This document shows positions 1-7,148 of a DNA stretch of 47,789 nucleotides, in pieces. The stretch's first letter is position 1. Each line of letters begins with the position of its first letter. The position numbers were made by a program, and so were the translations under genes. The DNA comes from Oscillospiraceae bacterium (GTDB lineage: Bacteria > Bacillota > Clostridia > Oscillospirales > Oscillospiraceae). Under the pieces are notes generated by a model. The model made no database searches. It was not told where the DNA came from and was given only the letters and a program-made list of their open reading frames with translations. The stretch covers positions 1 to 47,789 of the forward strand of contig JAISHS010000026.1 of the NCBI GenBank assembly GCA_031262405.1, given 5' to 3'.

Positions 1-498
1 TGAGCGCATCCAGCTAAAAACTGGAGAAGCACCGCTGGCGCGACGCCTCTCCGTCTAATTTCATATTCCCTACTTCGGGTTCCCCTTTTGTGCATGTCCG
101 CTATATCTGGTGCGGTACAGAAAGAAAAGCTCCCCTCTTGACTCCCCGCAAAGAAAAGGTTTCAATGGACGCTTCGCTCTGTTGGAGCGTGCCGCTACGC
201 GGACAGGGTCGCGACCTTACGATGTAACGGTCGCTACTGCGGCGGGTACGTGCAGGGACGAGGGTTGCCGCTTCTGCGGAAGCGGCGCGGGCGCGCGATG
301 CGCGCCCCTACTGGTGCGGGCTTCCCAATCCGGAATTTTAGACGTTATTATAAAGACTATGCGCGCCCCTACTGGTGCGGGCTTCCCCCCACCGTCATTG
401 CGGGCTTGATCCGCAATCTCCCCGTCATTGCGGCAACTAACGTCCCCGCGCGACAGCTATCGTGTCAATCAGGGGATTTGGATTTACAACAAACTACA
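1..498. repeat. gene-free stretch with dispersed GC-rich repeats
   Basis: No convincing gene is visible here; the open frames lack ribosome binding sites and are low-complexity. A 29-bp sequence beginning ATGCGCGCCCC occurs perfectly at 298-326 and again at 359-387 (61-bp period). Around 251-306 lies a longer unit containing a CCGCTT/AAGCGG hairpin that returns at about 46977-47033 near the other end of the window. A palindromic unit starting CGTCATTGCGGG lies at 393-420, followed by a partial copy at 423-434. These look like non-coding dispersed repeats of the genome. The first 250 bases hold nothing I recognise. Confidence 0.6.
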
Positions 499-900
499 CT
501 AACCGTCGTGTACCTCGTAATAATACCAATGGTCGCAAATCTTTTCGGTGTAGTACCAGTCAAGTTCGTCACCATAAATACCATCTATTTTGTAGCCTCT
601 GCCAAGCCGCTGACTGCTTTGTGGAGTTATTTCATAGCCATATATGCTGTCACCATATAACAAACTCCCGTGAGCAAACAGGGGCACATCGTTTTCAGAA
701 TAATAATATCCGTAATCAACCTGTGTATCCCATGAACCGGTACTATCATAGTAAAACGCATAACAGTCAGTGGTAGTCTCGAATTCAATATTGTCATTAT
801 TCTGCTCAACATATTCGAATATTTCCTTCGTGATTTGTCTTTCCTCTGATCCATCAGTGTACACAAGGGCAAATATAAGAATAAGAATAATCCACCTCAT
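499..900 (-). CDS. small secreted or lipid-anchored hypothetical protein, 133 aa
   Basis: Function unknown. The N terminus is a short hydrophobic stretch (residues 3-14, WIILILIFALVY) that could be a signal peptide or membrane anchor. The rest is acidic and rich in Tyr, Asp and Gly, with aromatic repeats such as YYYSEND and YGDSIYGYE, as in exported beta-rich proteins. A GAGGAAAG ribosome binding site lies 5 to 7 nt before the ATG. A textbook promoter lies just upstream (932-960), so the gene is very likely expressed. It is more AT-rich than its neighbours, which suggests recent acquisition. I see no catalytic motif and cannot assign a family. Confidence 0.7.
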   Translation of the reverse strand: MRWIILILIFALVYTDGSEERQITKEIFEYVEQNNDNIEFETTTDCYAFYYDSTGSWDTQVDYGYYYSENDVPLFAHGSLLYGDSIYGYEITPQSSQRLGRGYKIDGIYGDELDWYYTEKICDHWYYYEVHDG

Positions 901-931
901 AATCTTTCCTCATTTCGTACTATTTGCAGCT

Positions 932-960
932 ATTATAGCACGGTATACGGGGAATTTCAA
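932..960 (-). promoter_or_regulatory. sigma-A type promoter of the 133-aa gene
   Basis: On the minus strand, TTGAAA (955-960) and a perfect TATAAT (932-937) are separated by exactly 17 nt. Transcription would begin near 925, leaving a leader of about 25 nt with the GAGGAAAG ribosome binding site. Confidence 0.75.
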
Positions 961-979
961 CACAATACGGATGCAAATA

Positions 980-1013
980 GGGCTGCGGCAAAACATGAGT
1001 TTTGCCGCAGCCC
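980..1013 (-). terminator. stem-loop terminator after the DUF697-like gene
   Basis: A perfect 15-bp inverted repeat (980-994 with 999-1013) encloses an ATGA loop, 19 nt beyond the stop codon of the DUF697-like gene. The tail on the minus strand is only moderately T-rich (CTATTTGCAT), so termination may be imperfect. The structure separates this gene from the 133-aa gene that follows. Confidence 0.7.
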
Positions 1014-1032
1014 CTGTTAGGTTAGTGTGCAG

Positions 1033-1581
1033 TTATGCTACTGCTTCTTTGTCCTTCTTGTCCTTCTTGTCGTAGATGACTTTCATGAGCTTTGCTTTGA
1101 GCTCTTCGTCGTTGACGATGGCGGCGAATTCTTCTTTTGCCATTTTGAAATTGAAGTTGATGAAGTTGCCGCCTTTTTCGAAGTGGCCGGAAACGATTCT
1201 GCCGATTGCGTAGGTAGAGGTCGCCTCGAGAACCGGAGTTGAGGCGATTACAAGCGGAAACCCGACGATCGGGATGAGCTTTACGAGACTTTTTATTCCC
1301 GGGGCGATGATTGCCGGAACAAGTCCGCCGCAGACGGAGATGAGGATTTTCTTCGCGATTTTTTGGTTGAAGTCAACCTCGTAAAAATCGGACAGCTTTT
1401 TCATCATCGCCAGCTGGACTCCGGCGGTGCCGACTACGTCGACAAAGGGGATGGGCACAAGACCCACGCCCGCCGAAGCATAGACGTGCTTGCGGATAAT
1501 GTCGTCGCGGCGGTCGGTTAAAAGAATGTCGGGGGTGCTTTCCGCTTCGGTTGCTTGCGCGGTTGTTTTAGTTTCAGCCAT
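1033..1581 (-). CDS. DUF697-like membrane protein, 182 aa
   Basis: Resembles the DUF697 group of small membrane-associated proteins often found near GTPases. After a hydrophilic N terminus comes a DIIRKHVYASAGVGLVPIPF segment, then a VDVVGTAGVQ segment and a long hydrophobic Gly/Pro-rich stretch (about residues 85-145), ending in a Lys-rich tail (YDKKDKKDKE). The open frame begins five codons earlier, but that ATG lies inside the GGAGGA ribosome binding site. The ATG at 1581, 8 nt after GGAGG, is the sensible start. The gene follows the exporter of the peptide operon after about 80 nt. It has its own likely promoter, so membership of that operon is uncertain. The molecular role is unknown. 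Confidence 0.7.
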   Translation of the reverse strand: MAETKTTAQATEAESTPDILLTDRRDDIIRKHVYASAGVGLVPIPFVDVVGTAGVQLAMMKKLSDFYEVDFNQKIAKKILISVCGGLVPAIIAPGIKSLVKLIPIVGFPLVIASTPVLEATSTYAIGRIVSGHFEKGGNFINFNFKMAKEEFAAIVNDEELKAKLMKVIYDKKDKKDKEAVA

Positions 1582-1609
1582 TTTCATATCCTCCAATGTT
1601 GTTATTTAA

Positions 1610-1639
1610 ATTATACACTTACTGCTTTGAAAAATGCAA
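1610..1639 (-). promoter_or_regulatory. probable promoter of the DUF697-like gene
   Basis: On the minus strand, TTGCAT (1634-1639) lies 18 nt before a perfect TATAAT (1610-1615), just ahead of the GGAGGA ribosome binding site. The -35 box is only a partial match. Confidence 0.5.
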
Positions 1640-1664
1640 CGCTTTTTTGGAATTTTATGCAGTT

Positions 1665-3302
1665 TTATACCGAGGTGCCTTCGCTCAGGGTGATTATGCG
1701 GTCTGCAATGTCGTAATAGCGGTCGTCATGGGAGATTACGAAGAGGGTTTTGCCCTCGGCTTTGAGCGCGGGGAGAATTTCGCGGTAGAATTTTTCGCGG
1801 AAATAGGGGTCGAAGTCCGCCGCGACTTCGTCGAGGAGCATGACCTTTCGCTGCTCGCAGATTGCCGCTAAGAGCGCGGCGCGCTTGCGCTGACCGCTCG
1901 AGAGGTTCACGGTGGGAAGCTTTTTCATGTCGGTAAAAAGCTCCGTAAGTCCCAAAACTCCGACCCACTTGCGGAAGTATTGGGGATCGAGGTCGGGCAT
2001 TCCGTAGAGCTTGTCGAAGAGGTGAAAGTCCGTCATTACGAGGGAGAAGAGTGCGCGGTAATTGGCATCCCCGATTTCGGTTTTGTCGACGCCGTCCACA
2101 GTGATGGTTCCGCCGGAGGGGATAGTCAGTCCCGCGAGCAGGCGCATGAAGGTGGATTTACCGCTGCCGTTGCCGCCGCGCATTACGACAAGCTCGCCCT
2201 CGCTCAAGTGAAGCTCGGGGATGGAGAGCTTAAACGGCTCCTTGTCGCCCTCGCGCATTTTGTATTCGTAGGTGAGGTTTTCGCAGACGATTTTGTCTGT
2301 GAAGCTCGGGGGGGTGGGATAGACGCCGTCTACCGTCTCCGGCTCGAGGCTTGCCGCGTCGAGCTTTTTCTCGACCTCTTGGAGTCTGCCGATTGTGCTT
2401 GCAGCCGCGGTTGAAACGGGGCCGATTTGAACCAGCATATAGGCCGGCCAGATTACGATTAGCGTGATTGAGATGATTTTAACAAGGTTATTCGGCTCGA
2501 TTTCGGTGATGGCCGGAAGCAGAAAGAGAGTAAGTCCCAAGGGCATAAAGAGCGTTACCTGCTCGAGTATGCTGGACTGCATACGAAGCAGCTCGCTTGT
2601 CAGCTGTCTTAAGCTTTTTTTCTCGCTTGCCGGGGCGATTTCGCTCTCGAAGAGCTCGTCGGAGCGGCGGCGGTTCATCTTGAGCTCGTTGAAGCCCTCT
2701 AAAATGTCCTTGATGCTAGAGGTGAATTTGTCTGTGGCCTCCCCGTCCTCGGCGGCGCGGGCGGCGACCTTTTCGTCGATGATTTTACGCAGCTTGAGTA
2801 CCAAAACAAGCGTCGCTCCGACTAAAAGCGCGCCGGGAATCGAGACGGTGCAGAGATAGACCCCCGTGAGCAGTACGACAACTATTGAGGACAGGGCGGA
2901 CAGGAGAAATCTTGCCGCCATGACGGCGCCGTATTTATCGCCGCCGACTGCGGCGTAGATGTGCTCGGGGTCGGTTTCGGAAAAGGCGGCATAGTCCATG
3001 CGGCGGAGCTTATCCGTTATGCGGCGCTCGATTGAGATGAGTCCGCGCTGCATTGAGGACGCGACTAATTCACCGCCCCATTTTTGAGTGATGTAATAGG
3101 CGGCAAGCGAGAGGGCAAAGATAATCAGCGCGCGGAAGCTAACCTGCCTAGTCTCGGCAAAGTCCCCAAGGCCGACCGTGAGCGAATACATGAGAAGACC
3201 CATGCAAAGCCCGTTAGCGGCGGCGGCAAGATATATTTTTGTTTTTTGTCCCTGTGAATTTGCGAAGACAAATTCAGAGAATTTCTTATCTATTATATGC
3301 AA
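1665..3302 (-). CDS. cyclic-peptide/siderophore export ABC transporter (PvdE/SyrD type), fused permease-ATPase
   Basis: A half-transporter of 545 aa predicted to export the NRPS product from the cytoplasm. The membrane domain spans about residues 20-310 with five or six hydrophobic segments. The ATPase follows, with Walker A GGNGSGKST (376-384), signature LSSGQRKR and Walker B VMLLDEVAADFDP. It ends with an H-loop segment, SHDDRYYDIADRI. The DEVAADFDP and HDDRYYDIADR blocks are typical of the PvdE/SyrD (cyclic peptide transporter) branch, and 545 aa fits that branch. Translation begins at TTG, 9 nt after GAGGA. That ribosome binding site is formed by the last codons of the radical SAM gene, whose stop codon is 5 nt away, so the two genes are coupled. 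It is the last clear gene of the NRPS operon, and the position supports a product-export role. Confidence 0.88.
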   Translation of the reverse strand: MHIIDKKFSEFVFANSQGQKTKIYLAAAANGLCMGLLMYSLTVGLGDFAETRQVSFRALIIFALSLAAYYITQKWGGELVASSMQRGLISIERRITDKLRRMDYAAFSETDPEHIYAAVGGDKYGAVMAARFLLSALSSIVVVLLTGVYLCTVSIPGALLVGATLVLVLKLRKIIDEKVAARAAEDGEATDKFTSSIKDILEGFNELKMNRRRSDELFESEIAPASEKKSLRQLTSELLRMQSSILEQVTLFMPLGLTLFLLPAITEIEPNNLVKIISITLIVIWPAYMLVQIGPVSTAAASTIGRLQEVEKKLDAASLEPETVDGVYPTPPSFTDKIVCENLTYEYKMREGDKEPFKLSIPELHLSEGELVVMRGGNGSGKSTFMRLLAGLTIPSGGTITVDGVDKTEIGDANYRALFSLVMTDFHLFDKLYGMPDLDPQYFRKWVGVLGLTELFTDMKKLPTVNLSSGQRKRAALLAAICEQRKVMLLDEVAADFDPYFREKFYREILPALKAEGKTLFVISHDDRYYDIADRIITLSEGTSV

Positions 3303-3307
3303 AGCTG

Positions 3308-4510
3308 TTATTCCTCAAAAAGCTTTCTTTGATAGCCGAGACACTGGAAACCGTTTTCGTTTATGATGGGGATCATCTCTTCAGAAATGCCAATCGCGTT
3401 TCGCACCCAATAGCAGATGGAGGTGGAGACGCCGTACTGTCTTGCCTCGAGCATGAGAGAGCGGATTGTGTCGATAGACCAGCTGCGGTTGGGGGCTGTT
3501 CTGCCGCGCTGCTTGCGGTGGTCCTTGTTTTCGGGGGCTAAGTAGAATTCATAGAGTCCGCGCTCTAATGCCTTGTCCTGCTGACCCAGAAGCTGACCTA
3601 TCCACGCTAAGTTCTCCATGCAGACGGTTAGAAACTCGGGCTTGAAGTTTATAATGCCGTTGTCCTTTAGCATTTGGAAGAAGTCGCTCGTGAGCTTTGG
3701 ATTTAGAAAGGAGGGGAAAATCGGCTGAACCAGCGCGGAATTTGACAGGACGCCGTTTTCCTGACAGAGCCGCACTGCCGCCATTCGCTCCGACATGGGG
3801 GCGGAATAGGGCTCCACTATGGCGCGGACATTGTCCGGCATGATGGAAAGGCTGGTGTTGAACTGCATTTTGCCGCGGAGCTTTTTGAAGAGCTCGAGAA
3901 TCGTTTCGCCCTGCTCGTCCTTCACGAGAAGATGGTCTGTGCCGGATTTTGAGGCGATGAACAGGCGGCATTTCGAGTCGGGGAATTCATCGAAGTGCTT
4001 TATAAAGGCGCGGAGAATCTTGTGCGCTATGCCGGTTTGGAGGGTTGCCTCCTGAAAGGCCTCGGTCTTTGCGGAGAAGTAGTAGTAGTGCTCGTTATCC
4101 TTGTGGGCAGACAGGTGGTTATAGACCAGCTCGTCATAGTTTTCGTAGGCGATGAGCTTTTGCTCGTGAACGCCGTCCGTTACCAGACAGTAGAGGCAGC
4201 CCACGAAGCAGCCCAGGACGGGCGAGACCTCATAGGTGAGGGTGGGGCAGCGGTTGGTGTAATTGTGAATCTCAAGCTCGGAGTTTACGTCGATTTTCGC
4301 AAGCTCAACCTTGGGCGCGGGAATGACTGTTTTTGATTCCAGCCGCTTGATGAAGTTTTCGCTGCCGATGCGAAGTCCCTCCATCGTGTCGTCGTCGGGC
4401 TGCGTTTTAACGCCGAGGTTTTTGAGATAGGCGCGGTCAATGATCGCGGGGGTGAACCCGGGGATATGGTAAACGTCGGGTTCGTGAGAATAGATAGGCT
4501 CCAGCTTCAT
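3308..4510 (-). CDS. radical SAM protein of the spore photoproduct lyase (SPL) type
   Basis: A 400-aa radical SAM enzyme. The cluster motif is C101-x3-C105-x2-C108 in the context SPVLGCFVGCLYCLV, matching the SPL family pattern (SPxxGCxxxCxYC) and not the usual post-translational-modification enzymes. SPL itself repairs the thymine dimer of spores using S-adenosylmethionine and a [4Fe-4S] cluster. Here the gene sits inside an NRPS operon, 35 nt after a small membrane-protein gene and 5 nt before the exporter. A role in tailoring the peptide, or in protecting DNA from it, is therefore possible but unproven. The C-terminal part also has scattered cysteines (for example ICYWVRNAIG and FQCLGY). 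The start ATG follows AGGGA by about 8 nt. SPL-family membership is fairly sure; the substrate is unknown. Confidence 0.78.
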   Translation of the reverse strand: MKLEPIYSHEPDVYHIPGFTPAIIDRAYLKNLGVKTQPDDDTMEGLRIGSENFIKRLESKTVIPAPKVELAKIDVNSELEIHNYTNRCPTLTYEVSPVLGCFVGCLYCLVTDGVHEQKLIAYENYDELVYNHLSAHKDNEHYYYFSAKTEAFQEATLQTGIAHKILRAFIKHFDEFPDSKCRLFIASKSGTDHLLVKDEQGETILELFKKLRGKMQFNTSLSIMPDNVRAIVEPYSAPMSERMAAVRLCQENGVLSNSALVQPIFPSFLNPKLTSDFFQMLKDNGIINFKPEFLTVCMENLAWIGQLLGQQDKALERGLYEFYLAPENKDHRKQRGRTAPNRSWSIDTIRSLMLEARQYGVSTSICYWVRNAIGISEEMIPIINENGFQCLGYQRKLFEE

Positions 4511-4545
4511 AACTTTTTCCCTGATTCTTTAAATTATTGTTTGGG

Positions 4546-4713
4546 TTACTTTGCCTCTTCGCGCTTTTTGGAAACCAAGACGAGCAGCGCGCCGACAAGC
4601 GGAGTGAGGACAAGAGAGGCGAAGAAGTAGCCCCAGAAGCCCATCCACCGATTACGTCCGAGATAAGCCACGACAAAGCTAAATAGAAAGCACCCAATTG
4701 CGACCGGAATCAT
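4546..4713 (-). CDS. 55-aa two-helix membrane protein in the NRPS operon
   Basis: A short gene encoding a peptide that begins MIPVAIGCFL and ends SKKREEAK. Two hydrophobic segments (about residues 2-18 and 25-47) flank a GRNRWMGFWGY turn, an arrangement seen in a widespread class of small uncharacterised inner-membrane proteins. The ATG immediately follows the TAA of the SPFH gene (TAAATG). A strong GGAGGTGAT ribosome binding site lies in the last codons of that gene, which is the main evidence that it is real. It probably works with the SPFH protein at the membrane; function unknown. Another open frame over 4437-4697 on this strand lacks such support. Confidence 0.75.
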   Translation of the reverse strand: MIPVAIGCFLFSFVVAYLGRNRWMGFWGYFFASLVLTPLVGALLVLVSKKREEAK

Positions 4714-5838
4714 TTAATCACCTCCGTTATTCTTTGGTGTGTCCACTTGACCCTGCTGCGGGATAGTTGTGTCTATGTCGAGCGACGCATATGGGAAATC
4801 TGAATTGAGCTCGTCCGTTATAATTGTCAGCTCCTCGAGCATTTCCATTATACGGTCGTAGTTTTGCCTAAACTGCTCCGGTCTCGTCAGCTCTCCCTCC
4901 TCGACTCTGTATTCGTCCAGAGAGAGACCGTCGGGATAGGTGTCGGTCACGCTTGTTTCCAGAGTGTCGGGGTTTAGGATGAGCGGGAGACCGTCCTTAT
5001 CGCCGATTATGACGAGCTTGGAGTTGTCAGACTCGGCCAGCTTAAGCGTAGCCTCAATTCCGAGATAGCGCAGGAAGGCCTCTGACATTCCTTCGGTGAT
5101 CAGCGCCTGTGCAAAGCGGGTTGCCTCGGCGTTGACATAGGCTTCTTTATATTCCTCAACCGCCTGAAGGACCCGATAACGCTCCTCAAGAACATTTTGT
5201 TCGGCGACGAATTTTTCGCTTATGGCTTCCGAAACCGCGTCGGGGAAGCTGATCTGCCTAATCAAAACGGAGCGTATCGTGAGCGGCTGACCCTGGAAAA
5301 TGCCGCTGACCTGAGCGAGAACGTCGCTTTGAACCTGTAGGAGGTCGGCGTCGTAAAGCTCGGTTTGGGTGAGGCGACCCACGACGCTTCTCACGGAGGA
5401 CAAAACGGCGGGGTCAATCATTTTTTCTCTGTAATCGACTCCGAGCGTCTTATGCAGAAGGCCGGCTTCATCTCTGTTGATGAAGAATACGGCGGTCATT
5501 TCCACTTGAACGGTCAGACCGCCCTTTGCCAGCGCGGAGATTTTATAATCGTTGCTCTGAACGCGGCCGTCATAGGAAATGAGTTTATCCCAGGGCAGGA
5601 CAAAATGAATGCCCTCGCCATAGGTTTTGTTCGTTTGAGTTCCGCCGAAAAATGTTGAATAGTAGACGCCGACATGGCCGCCGTCTATCGTCTCTGTGCA
5701 AAACGGCCACAAAAACGCGATTATTGCAGCAGAAATGAGAAGGAAGGCGAAAACCTCGAGCCTTGTGGGTTTTTTGAATCGCTTTGAGCGTTTCTTTTTC
5801 TCGGAGGAAATACTTTCGTTGCCAACGGTTGCTTCCAT
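4714..5838 (-). CDS. SPFH/prohibitin-like membrane protein, 374 aa
   Basis: Resembles the SPFH (stomatin/prohibitin/flotillin/HflK-C) family. A Lys/Arg-rich N terminus precedes one membrane helix (about residues 28-47). The SPFH core follows, recognisable by GHVGVYYSTFFGG, YGEGIHFVLPWDKL, VQVEMTAVFFINRDEAG and a charged region around AISEKFVAEQNVLEERYRVLQAVEEYKEAYVNAEA that should form the helical, oligomer-forming part. The C terminus (after about 300) is acidic and Pro/Gln-rich. Members scaffold membrane microdomains or control membrane proteases. Gene position is between the assembly-line enzymes and the exporter: its start lies 2 nt after the adenylation gene stop and its stop abuts the next ATG. 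It is therefore an operon member, although SPFH genes are not standard NRPS accessories. Confidence 0.82.
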   Translation of the reverse strand: MEATVGNESISSEKKKRSKRFKKPTRLEVFAFLLISAAIIAFLWPFCTETIDGGHVGVYYSTFFGGTQTNKTYGEGIHFVLPWDKLISYDGRVQSNDYKISALAKGGLTVQVEMTAVFFINRDEAGLLHKTLGVDYREKMIDPAVLSSVRSVVGRLTQTELYDADLLQVQSDVLAQVSGIFQGQPLTIRSVLIRQISFPDAVSEAISEKFVAEQNVLEERYRVLQAVEEYKEAYVNAEATRFAQALITEGMSEAFLRYLGIEATLKLAESDNSKLVIIGDKDGLPLILNPDTLETSVTDTYPDGLSLDEYRVEEGELTRPEQFRQNYDRIMEMLEELTIITDELNSDFPYASLDIDTTIPQQGQVDTPKNNGGD

Positions 5839-5840
5839 TT

Positions 5841-7148
5841 TCAGCTCATCACTCCTTTGCCTGTTCGGGGGTCTGTTTTTATTTCGGACTCAAATGTAAT
5901 ATGGGTCGGTATCATCGGGCGCGGCAAGGTCTTTTCAAGCTCGCGCCGCAGCTTAGCTTCGTCGCTGTCGCCGACGCAGACAGCACTGAGAACTGCTTCG
6001 CCGTTTTTTCCGGTCAATACGCTGACCTTTACGGCTGTTATACCGGCGCAGGCAGCGATTTTCGCCTCAATCTCGCCGGGCTCGATACGGTAACCGCTGA
6101 TCTTGACCTGCTTGTCGGCGCGTCCTCTGAAACGAAGAGCACCGCGCTCGTCGTACTCCGCGAGGTCGCCGGTCTTGTACATGAGGCGGTAAGACGGCTC
6201 GTCTCGAGTCGGGTCATATAAGGGGTTCGGGACAAAACGACGCGCCGTCTCCTCCGGTCGATTGAGATAGCCGGAGGCAAGCTGCGGGCCGGATATGCAG
6301 ATTTCGCCCTCAATCAGCATGACGCGGTTAGCACCCGTCTGCCGCCCTATCGGAATGTCGGCGGGGTTTAGAGCGTCCTGTTCTCCCAGCTCGTGCGCGA
6401 GGACATAGACCGTTGCCTCGCAGGGGCCGTAGAGGTTAAAGACTCTGTAGCTGCGCGGGACATAGCCGCGAAGCGCCTCGCCGCCCGTGAGCAGGATTTT
6501 GAGGAGCTTATTGTCAAAGGCTCGCATATATGAGAGGGCAAGCTGAGTGGACAGGAAGATGATTTCGATCTTGTTTCTCAGCAGGAACTTATGCAGGCTG
6601 ACTAGGGATGCGCGAACCTCGTCGGGGACGATGTGCAGCGTTGCGCCGTAGAGCAGCTGGGGAAAGCAGCTGAGCAGGAAGGCGTCGAAGGAGGGGTCTG
6701 CGGCTACACCGACTGTTTTTTCCTCCGAGAAAAGCTCGCCGTGAGCCTTTGAAAACGCTTTTATAGCCTCGCTTGTCAGCACCACGCCCTTGGGCGCGCC
6801 CGTGCTGCCGGAGGTGTAATAGATGAGAGCGGCGTCATCGGATAAACCGGAGGGGTTTTCTATGTCGCGCAGGATGAAGTCGGCGCGCTCGCTCGGGATA
6901 GCGGAGCTTATGGGTACCGCCGCGCAAGACGCCGCCATTATTCCCAGAACCTCGATAAACCAAGCTATTCCGGCGCTCCTACGAACCGGAACAAGGCGGG
7001 GCGGACCGGACGCTCTGAGCGTTTGAGCAAAGTCTTCTGCCGCAGTTAGAAGCTGCCCGTAAGTGATTGTTTCGCCGGAGGAGGAGATTGCGATGCGGTC
7101 GAGGTTTTGCGTTGCGCTCTCGGAAAAGGCGGAGAAATAGTTATTCAT
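5841..7148 (-). CDS. free-standing NRPS adenylation domain (acts in trans)
   Basis: A complete 435-aa adenylation enzyme with no carrier or condensation domain. It activates an amino acid as the AMP-ester for loading onto a separate PCP. Motifs: A3 YYTSGSTGAPKG (110-121), Asp151 at the position that binds the alpha-amino group (ADPSFD), A5 NLYGPCEAT (Cys replaces the usual Thr), A7 YKTGD, A8 GRADKQVKISGYRIEPGEIE (342-361) and A10 TGKG with Lys431. Because Asp151 is kept, the substrate is probably an alpha-amino acid. My manual reading of the specificity positions (D-P-D-F-L-G-L-V-Y) matches no code I know. The ATG lies inside the end of NRPS-2 (8-nt overlap), so translation is coupled. The obvious client is the second PCP of NRPS-1, which lacks an A domain. 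Confidence 0.88.
   Translation of the reverse strand: MNNYFSAFSESATQNLDRIAISSSGETITYGQLLTAAEDFAQTLRASGPPRLVPVRRSAGIAWFIEVLGIMAASCAAVPISSAIPSERADFILRDIENPSGLSDDAALIYYTSGSTGAPKGVVLTSEAIKAFSKAHGELFSEEKTVGVAADPSFDAFLLSCFPQLLYGATLHIVPDEVRASLVSLHKFLLRNKIEIIFLSTQLALSYMRAFDNKLLKILLTGGEALRGYVPRSYRVFNLYGPCEATVYVLAHELGEQDALNPADIPIGRQTGANRVMLIEGEICISGPQLASGYLNRPEETARRFVPNPLYDPTRDEPSYRLMYKTGDLAEYDERGALRFRGRADKQVKISGYRIEPGEIEAKIAACAGITAVKVSVLTGKNGEAVLSAVCVGDSDEAKLRRELEKTLPRPMIPTHITFESEIKTDPRTGKGVMS

Noticed and set aside
4437-4697. 86-codon minus-strand frame overlapping the radical SAM start
   Set aside because: The composition is not protein-like and it has no ribosome binding site; the 55-codon frame at 4546-4713 has a strong one and fits between neighbours.
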